The position numbers and the translations under genes were made by a program. Below, piece after piece: positions 57,678-64,000 of a stretch of 64,000 bases of DNA (positions are counted from its first letter, which is position 1; each line of letters opens with the position of its first letter). The notes under the pieces are model-generated. The model saw only the letters and a program-made list of their open reading frames with translations. It was not told the origin of the DNA and ran no database searches. The stretch comes from Rhizophagus clarus. Taxonomy: Eukaryota; Glomeromycota; Glomeromycetes; Glomerales; Glomeraceae. The stretch lies in NCBI GenBank assembly GCA_015698045.1, contig BLAL01000306.1, positions 186,001 through 250,000 on the forward strand. Direction: 5' to 3'.

Positions 57678-59139
57678 TAGTGTTCTGAACAGGTCAGGTC
57701 AATTTGGATGACCTGTCGGGTTGAACAAAAATATTCAGATCAGGTCATAGTTTGACTGACCCAATTGACCCATCTTAACCTGAAGTTAAAAAGAAAACAT
57801 CGATACTAAATGATTGTAAAAGAAACATTTCAGCATTTTTTTTTGGAATTTTATGTGAAAAAATGCCAAAACGTTTTTCCTAATAGTTAATAAATGCAAA
57901 AAAAGCCTCAGCTTTTTTTGCTGATTCAATTTTAATCAATAAAAAACGTTAAAGAACAGTTTTAACGTTTATTTATTCAGTTATTGAACACTTAAAAAAA
58001 ATGTTAAAAAATGCATTTTGGTATTTTTTTAATTATAAATGCTTTTAAAACGTTATTTAAAATAGTGTTCTGAATGGGTCAGGTCAGGTCGGGTCTGGTA
58101 ACCTGTCTGACCCAACCTGACCCGTTTGACCTGGTATAATACTTTGGGTCAAATTATTTGTGGTGAATATTATAAAAAAATTTTTATTAAAGTGACATTT
58201 TTTAAGCAGTTAATTAAATTAAACACTTTTTTTTAAGCGTTATAATAAAAAAAACTTTTTTTTTAAGTGTTGTGATTAAAAAATGCTTTTTTTAAGCGTT
58301 GTAATTAAAAAAATGCTTATTTTGCGTTTTAATTAAAAAAAATGTTATAATTAAAAAAAGCATTTATTAAAAAATCACTTTTTTTAAGCGTTTGATTGAA
58401 AAAAATGCTTCTTTTTTAGCGTTTAGTTAAAAAATGCTTTATTTTAAGCGTTTGAATTAAAAAAACGCTTTTTTTTAAGCGTTTGAATTTAAAAAAATGC
58501 TTTTTTTTAAGCGTTTGAATTTAAAAAAATGCTTTTTTTTAAGCGTTTGAATTTAAAAAAACGCTTTTTTTTAAGCGTTTGAATTTAAAAAAATGCTTTT
58601 TTTTAAGCGTTTGAATTTAAAAAAATGCTTTTTTATAAGCGTTTGAATTTAAAAAAACGCTTTTTTTAAGCGTTTGAATTTAAAAAATCACTTTTTTTAA
58701 GCGTTTGATGGAAAAAAATGCTTCTTTTTTAGGTTTAATTAAAAGAAACCTGCTTTTTTAGTGTTTAGTTAAAAAAATGCTGACCAATTTTTTAAAAAAA
58801 TGTGTCTAGTAATTATGAAAAATGCTTTTTTTATGTGTTTTAATTAAAAAAAGAAAAAGCAAACCCGCTAAAACAGGTTTTTTAAGCGTTTAATTTAAAA
58901 AAAATGTTAAACGCTATTTTTTAAGCATTTAAATTTTTAAAAAAAATGCTAAAAACGTTTTTTTTGACTTATAATTTTTTAAAAAATTTTCATTTTAATT
59001 TCAGGTTGAAACAGGTCAATCGGGTCAGTCAAACTATGACCTGACCCAGGGCTGGGTCACAAATTTGATGACCTGACCCGAATATTTTCAGGTCAACCTG
59101 ATGGGTCACCCAAATTGACGTGACCCATTCGGAACACTA
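57678..59139. mobile_element. TIR element with GGTCA-rich arms and palindromic 33-bp array
   Basis: The left arm (57678-57790) and right arm (58990-59139) are inverted copies: TAGTGTTCTGAACAGGTCAG and, inverted, TAGTGTTCCGAATGGGTCAC, then further ggtcaggtcatagtttgact. A second left-type end (58063) lies inside, perhaps a nested relative. The core (58200-58720) is about a dozen units of aaaatgctttttttaagcgtttgaattt. Flanks ataataat and gtaatctt match at only 5 of 8 bases. The element truncates the gene on its right. Confidence 0.7.
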
Positions 59140-59694
59140 GTAATCTTACTGAAAGAGGTAACAATTTTGGGAATATCCTCTGTTAACATTTGTGTAGTAT
59201 CTGAAGAGGGGATTATTGTGAAATCTGGTATAGGAAGAGGTTGCGATAATGATGATAATTGCTGTGGCATTGGAGTTACTGGGTGAAACTCGTTCATGAT
59301 ATCAATATTGATATCTGTATCAGTGTCATCCTCTGAGTCAAAATCTGGGTGACTTGATAACAAGTGGTATCTGAATGCATGGTCCGCTGCCCTTAAAGCC
59401 AGTTGACACATGAACAAACAACTTATAGCCAAAGTTCTTAGGTATGCAGCCATTTTTTGGTACCTGTCAATGTTCTGGGTTAGAGATTTTGCCATACGCA
59501 GATATAAAAAAAGACTTTTGGGAATCCTGTGGTAGGCCAAAAAATCCTTCCAGAACATTTGTAAGCTCTATATCATAAGCTTGTAGAAAAGTTGTTACAA
59601 ACTCGAATAAAAATGTTTGGTGATATCCTGACGGGACTATGTTTATATTTATGTCAGGAAGTTCTGGATAAAGTGTGTTTGGTTCTGCCAACAT
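59140..59694 (-). pseudogene. Unknown protein, frameshifted and truncated by a transposon
   Basis: The frame starting at 59694 reads MLAEPNTLYPELPDININ, SGYHQTFLFEFVTTFLQAYD and NVLEGFFGLPQDSQKS; at a 7-base A-run (59506-59512) it slips, and another frame continues with LFLYLRMAKSLTQNIDRYQK, MAAYLRTLAISCLFMCQLAL, RAADHAFRYHLLSSHPDFDS, then an acidic Asp/Glu-rich and Pro-rich part up to IPKIVTSFSKIT at the element border. I do not recognise the family. The homopolymer slip could be a sequencing error, but the C-terminus is truly cut by the element. Confidence 0.6.
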
Positions 59695-60955
59695 TTTTGT
59701 ATATGTAGTTATGATAATATTTTAATAAAAAATATTTTTTACTGCGGTTTTTTAGTAAAAATGTACGGAGCAGGGAAGAGTTTAGGGATCTTCATGCAAA
59801 ACATATTCAAGTACACCAAAAAATATTTTTTTTGATATCGATCGGTCACGTGAACAAATTTAAAAAAATTTGGTGTAATGGTTATTACTACGGTAACAGG
59901 TGTTTACAAAACAGTAGTACAAAGTATAAAAAGATGCTATAAAGTAATTTAGTTATCCTTTCATAAACCACTTGTTTCGGGAATTATATAGTTAGATAAT
60001 TTAGATAGTATATATTAAAGGTTACTTTATTAATATATATATATATATATAAATTGTAAATTGTTCTCTCACAATAAACATAATTTACCAATAAAAAAAA
60101 AAACTAGTTACTAAATTAGGGCAATATTAAAAAAGAAAAGAAATAGTAATGTATAAAAAATTTCCGCGCAACGAAGTTGGTGTAACATGATGTAACTGTT
60201 ATTCACCACTTTTTTTTTTAAGCTCATACCAAAAATGATATGCGAAATTCGAGCCTTACATCCCATAAACACACTAATATTAATTACTAAATTAGAACAA
60301 TATTGAATGAAAGAAAAAAAAAATTGTTTTTATTCAAAAGATTTGAAAAATTTTGTGTTTAATTTTATTATATAATTAAATATATGTCGGCAACGTGTTA
60401 CATGAAACTTGGTGTAATTATTGTCACGCCACTTTTTTAAAATTTTATATAACGTCCTCCAAAATAATAATAAAATTTAAAGCTTACATATTGATAATAA
60501 TTGTATTTTTATACGAATGATATATGTTTATTTTATTTTATTTTATTTTATTTAAAAAAAGTTACAGCATGACTTTGCTGAAACGTTTGTTGGTGAAATG
60601 TTTGTCACTGAATGCGTTCCCTGCTGATTTATGTACTATATGTTACGAATGAAATTCTTTTCTGCACATAAAACACTCAGCGAAGTTCCTACAATATTCA
60701 CGGACTTTTGTCTTTGTGCAGTATTGATATCTTAGATTCTTCCTTAACAGATGACTAAATGACGTAATATTATTTTTCTTTTAGTGATGCAAAGATGCGG
60801 AAGTCCCTCCTCTTTTTATCGCACCGCAAAAAAAGAATTTTTACTAAACACTGAGAAGACAAATTTTTTACTTTAACTTATTTCTAGTGTTATCAGTAAA
60901 TATTCGTAAAATATTTGAAGTTCTGAATCTTTGATTCCTACAAGTAACAAGCCCA
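59695..60955. other. No gene seen
   Basis: AT-rich intergenic DNA with a (ta)n tract near 60036-60052 and a ttttattttatttta run near 60530-60555. Confidence 0.55.
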
Positions 60956-61524
60956 TCGACGTCATATTTCGAAAAAAACATCTATATCTACACCGGCCTT
61001 TGGGTCTTTCTGTACTCCAAAATCCTATTGACCTACTGTTCAAAGGCTAAAGGACATGATTGAGCGCAATAAATGGAAGGACTGTTACTTTTCAGCAGGT
61101 AGTAGTCCATTACGCATTGTCGAAGAAATGGCCAATATAAGCAGTTTGACTGACTACTACAAGCAATTTTCTTAATCTCTTGATATTGGTGTTATGGGTG
61201 CCGAAAAGAAGACGAAACAGAAACTTTCGTTTAAAGGGTGCTTTGCACGATCTACTTTGTCCTTAATCAAACCTGTCTTTAATTTTCAATCACTCATCAA
61301 GCCTTCGTCTTATCCACCACCACCATCGACAAAGCTATCCAAAGTTTTATAGAATTTCTCAATTCACCGTAATCATTTACAGTATCAAGGAATCTCTACA
61401 GACTTTTATATAGCGGAAAACTATAATGTTGACGTCCACGAGGTTCCCGAAAGAGGCTGGTTAGGTGTTCTTTCAATAACTTCTTTGTGCGAAGATTCTT
61501 GTCAGGAACCCGACTTAAGGTAGT
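60956..61524 (+). pseudogene. Broken gene of unknown function
   Basis: Less AT-rich than its surroundings and coding-like. In one frame: ISTPAFGSFCTPKSY, a TGA, VQRLKDMIERNKWKDCYFSA, GSSPLRIVEEMANISSLTDY, a TAA, MGAEKKTKQKLSFKGCFARS and SYPPPPSTKLSKVL. A shifted frame then gives HRNHLQYQGISTDFYIAENY and VHEVPERGWLGVLSITSLCE up to about 61520. Family not recognised. Several lesions; no flanking element ends seen. Confidence 0.5.
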
Positions 61525-62387
61525 CTTGCAGTAAACCAAAATGAAATCATTATAGAATGATCTGCTCACCTTTTAAAAACAAAGTCAAGATGTGTACATT
61601 AATATCGTATATATGATGTGTATGTAAAGGATGCTCTTAGTATGAAATATTAATTTGTTAAATTGACTTTTAAAGCGATCTAATGAGTAATATAATCGAT
61701 TATATTATTACAAAAATTGAAAATGACAGTTTTAATCGGCAAAAACCATTAACATTATTCATATACGCGGTTTGAAATTACATTTATTTTATATGACTGA
61801 CGCGAAGAAGTAGATAATATACTTTTTATAATGCATCTTTATGTATAAGCAAATTTCCTCAATAATATTTGAAATTGATGGCTAAGACAACTATTTGGCA
61901 TAATAAGTGATGATACAAATTATATATTTCTTTATAATAAAATTTTTCCGATTTCGGAAAATCAGAAAAGTTCTCAGTATTTTAAAAACAGTATAATTTT
62001 TTCTATAAGGTCAAAAGATACAAGAATATACAAGCTACGAAAAAAGTCAAAAATTCTTAACTTTCACCTGATATAAAAAAAATAGGCTCAATCATATGCT
62101 AGAAGCAAATAACCAGTTCATTTTTCCACTTTATTGTTTTGTACTTTTTTATGATATTTACTTATGTTTAATAAAGAATGAAATAACATATGAAATCTAC
62201 ATTATTAAATTATTTAAAATATTTGAAGTTTTCTTTTATTGGGCTTAATATTAAACATGGCTGTTGTAACGCCATGTTCGACATCAACCCTAATAGGATG
62301 ATCCGTATTGATCCTAATTAGGCAGCACGAATATTAAGTAAAAATTGATTCAAAAACCAAAAATATAAAATTAAGTGTTATATAAAC
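61525..62387. other. Intergenic, with an imperfect palindrome near 62258-62325
   Basis: Contains a hairpin acatggc...gccatgt (62258-62281) and cctaataggat...atcctaattagg (62290-62323). Unseen 3' exons of the RRM gene may lie here, since its last visible exon ends in a strong donor. Confidence 0.4.
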
Positions 62388-63186
62388 TTACATCCTCGGA
62401 AAAACAATATCAATTTTAAATCTTGTTTGAAGATTATTTTCAATTACTGTACAATCATTCTCTTCGAATATTGAACTTTCTGCAATAATTGCAATAGTTC
62501 GATCATCGCAGGAGACATCGATTTGCACTTGCTCCTTTTGTTGTACTCCAGGCGTATACATTTTAACAATATAAAAACTATTACAAAAAAAAAATTTAGT
62601 TGCATGCATATTAAACAATACAAGATATTAAATAATACAAACTCTTTATTGTTGTCATACAACGCATATTGAGATTTGGGTAAAGATTGTTCTACTGACT
62701 GAACTATTTGATGGGGGATATCATCGGTCTTAGGCTGTGAAGAAAGACACTCAGTGTCTGATAAATCAGAAGGATTATCTGACGACTCGGTCTCCTAAAA
62801 AAAACAATGATAAGTAAGAATATTAAAGTGTATTATATAATGTAATCCAAGAAAACATACAATAATATGATAATCAACTAATTTTTTGGACCTGAAGTGC
62901 ATCGCGGCAGAAAATCTGATTTCACAATGATTTGGTCCTGTAAAAGTTTTCCCTTTCATTTTGTAGAAGAACTTTGATGCATCGTCATGCGTGCCAAAAT
63001 GTACGTGACCCCAACCATTTTCTTGTTTCTTAATGATGTGTTCAAAAGATAATAAAGTAATTTCCTGCAAACACAATTCCAGTTCCGTGCTATTTATATT
63101 TTCGATTGCTCCTGATATGAGAACAGATAATTCTGATTTTCCGCAGCATATTCGTTTTTTGTTAGCAGTGTTAGTAGTTGGTAAAT
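62388..63186 (-). CDS. RNA-recognition-motif (RRM) protein, partial model
   Basis: Exon 62861-63186 (acceptor actaatacag, donor GTATGT) holds an RRM: RNP2-like ELSVLISGAIENINSTELE and RNP1-like NGWGHVHFGTHDDASKFFYK, then KTFTGPNHCEIRFSAAM. Exon 62622-62794 (acceptor ttttag) is acidic, Ser-rich: ETESSDNPSDLSDTECLSS. Exon about 62393-62577 follows after a 44-bp intron: VKMYTPGVQQKEQVQIDVSC, IAIIAESSIFEEND, RFKIDIVFPR. It ends either at TAA 62388-62390 or, more likely, continues, as GTAAGTTT starts at 62392. Phases agree across all three exons. The first exon has no start codon after its acceptor, so the 5' end is missing; a tandem repeat lies beyond. Probably an RNA-binding protein; its role is unknown. 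Confidence 0.55.
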
Positions 63187-63249
63187 CTGTATTAGTAAAT
63201 TTAAATTATACACCCATCATGTTAGCAACAAACCCGAAGGTTGGCAATT

Positions 63250-63840
63250 GAGACTGCTTCCACGAAGGGATAGTGACAATTGGAACAACACGCCTAAGTA
63301 CAGGCATGTAGGGAGGCATCCCACTCACAGTCACTTTCGCAAGGAAGGATGGGATAATAGACTACACTCCATGTACAGAACGACGAAATCCCTCCACGAG
63401 GGAAGAGTGGTGTTGAACGCTCATATACAGGCAATGAGGACATCCATTCACTTTCGGAAGGAAGGGTGAGGGGGGGTGGAACTACACACCCATGTATAGA
63501 ACGGCAGTACCAATTGAAACAGCACGTCCATATACAGACATGAGGGCAAGGCATCTCACTCATAACTACATTCGCAAGAAAGGATGAGGGGGAAGGATAT
63601 AAACTACACTACATATACAGAACGGCGGGACTCCTTCATGAAGGAAGGGTGGCGATTCATGTTCATATACAGGTAATGAAGGCATCCCACTCACGGACAA
63701 GTTTCTTTGTTTGTTGTAAAGTTAGATACGTAATTAACTCCTCCTCCAGAGCCAATAGTTCTTTACCAAAGAAACCTCACTTTCGGTAGAAAGAGTGAGG
63801 GGAAGTGGGTCTGCATGTCATATACAGGACGGCGGATAAA
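63250..63840. repeat. Relatively GC-rich tandem repeat, 118-137-bp units, about four and a half copies
   Basis: Units share ccttccacgaaggaag, catatacaggcatgagg, catcccactcac, actttcgcaaggaaggatga and ccatgtacagaacggc. Unit starts near 63254, 63391, 63505 and 63628, the last one interrupted by unrelated sequence at 63700-63770. Composition is much less AT-rich than the window. ORFs here are repeat translation on either strand. Confidence 0.8.
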
Positions 63841-64000
63841 AAAGATATTAAAAATTATACCATTTTCTCTGTTATCTTCCATAATTAAACAACGTAAAGG
63901 CGAGTTGGAACAATCAGATTAGATAACACGTTGATCGATGTTATAAAATATTAACAACAATTAGAAGAAAATTCGGTTAATTTTATTGAGAGAGAGAGAG
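63841..64000. other. Intergenic end of window with a short GA microsatellite
   Basis: No gene; ends in gagagagagagagag. Confidence 0.6.

Noticed and set aside
63033-63563. ORFs of 72-89 codons on both strands near the end of the window
   Set aside because: They lie mostly in the tandem repeat or antisense to the RRM exon.
1-64000. tRNA, rRNA or other structured RNA genes
   Set aside because: No cloverleaf with A/B boxes or rRNA-like stretch was recognised by eye; a covariance-model scan would be needed to exclude them.

Overview
The window is very AT-rich, intron-rich eukaryotic DNA packed with transposons. The gene families point to an arbuscular mycorrhizal fungus of the Glomeromycotina, most like Rhizophagus: TKL-type kinases with a WTSGN/CxxC N-terminus, a Crinkler N-domain, a Uma2-type nuclease domain and FLYWCH-MULE, hAT and LINE transposases. 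The assignment rests on family recognition, not on a database search.

Layout. 1-329: tail of a Uma2-domain pseudogene. 1236-3617: a MULE transposon with minisatellite-like inverted ends, lying against a broken Crinkler gene (3618-3931, minus). 4593-20247 (minus): a kinase gene whose kinase domain is ordinary (4593-5828), but whose N-terminus seems to be carried by a row of 13 microexons of 1, 3 or 6 nt about 90 bp apart, plus two short exons of 27 and 30 nt. A 7.6-kb LINE (6583-14158, 19-bp target duplication) and a 5.3-kb hAT element (14809-20063, 8-bp duplication, with a 714-bp MITE nested inside) sit within introns of that array. When these insertions are removed, introns are 80-103 bp (one is doubled), and the joined reading frame is open and yields a W...CD.F motif like that of the other kinases here.

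20.2-28.5 kb is low-complexity AT DNA with TIR elements and Helitron-like ends. 28.56-29.6 kb holds a decayed kinase. 30623-31253 is an intact small gene whose first coding exon is only the ATG. 31393-32070 (minus) is an unrecognised broken gene. 33630-35279 (minus) is a complete 471-aa kinase gene. 35.3-42 kb is mostly non-coding, with a 39-bp minisatellite and a hAT-type MITE. 42.3-45.4 kb (minus) is a wrecked transposase-like gene. 46-52.7 kb holds several non-autonomous elements. 52977-53453 (minus) encodes a small secreted cysteine-containing protein. 53.8-59.1 kb holds more elements. 59140-59694 and 60960-61520 hold broken genes of unknown function. 62388-63186 (minus) is an RRM-type gene, followed by a relatively GC-rich tandem repeat (63250-63840).

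The main result is the single-codon microexon array of the first kinase gene. It is built of tandemly amplified intron units, one of which also exists as a lone copy at 35894-35964.
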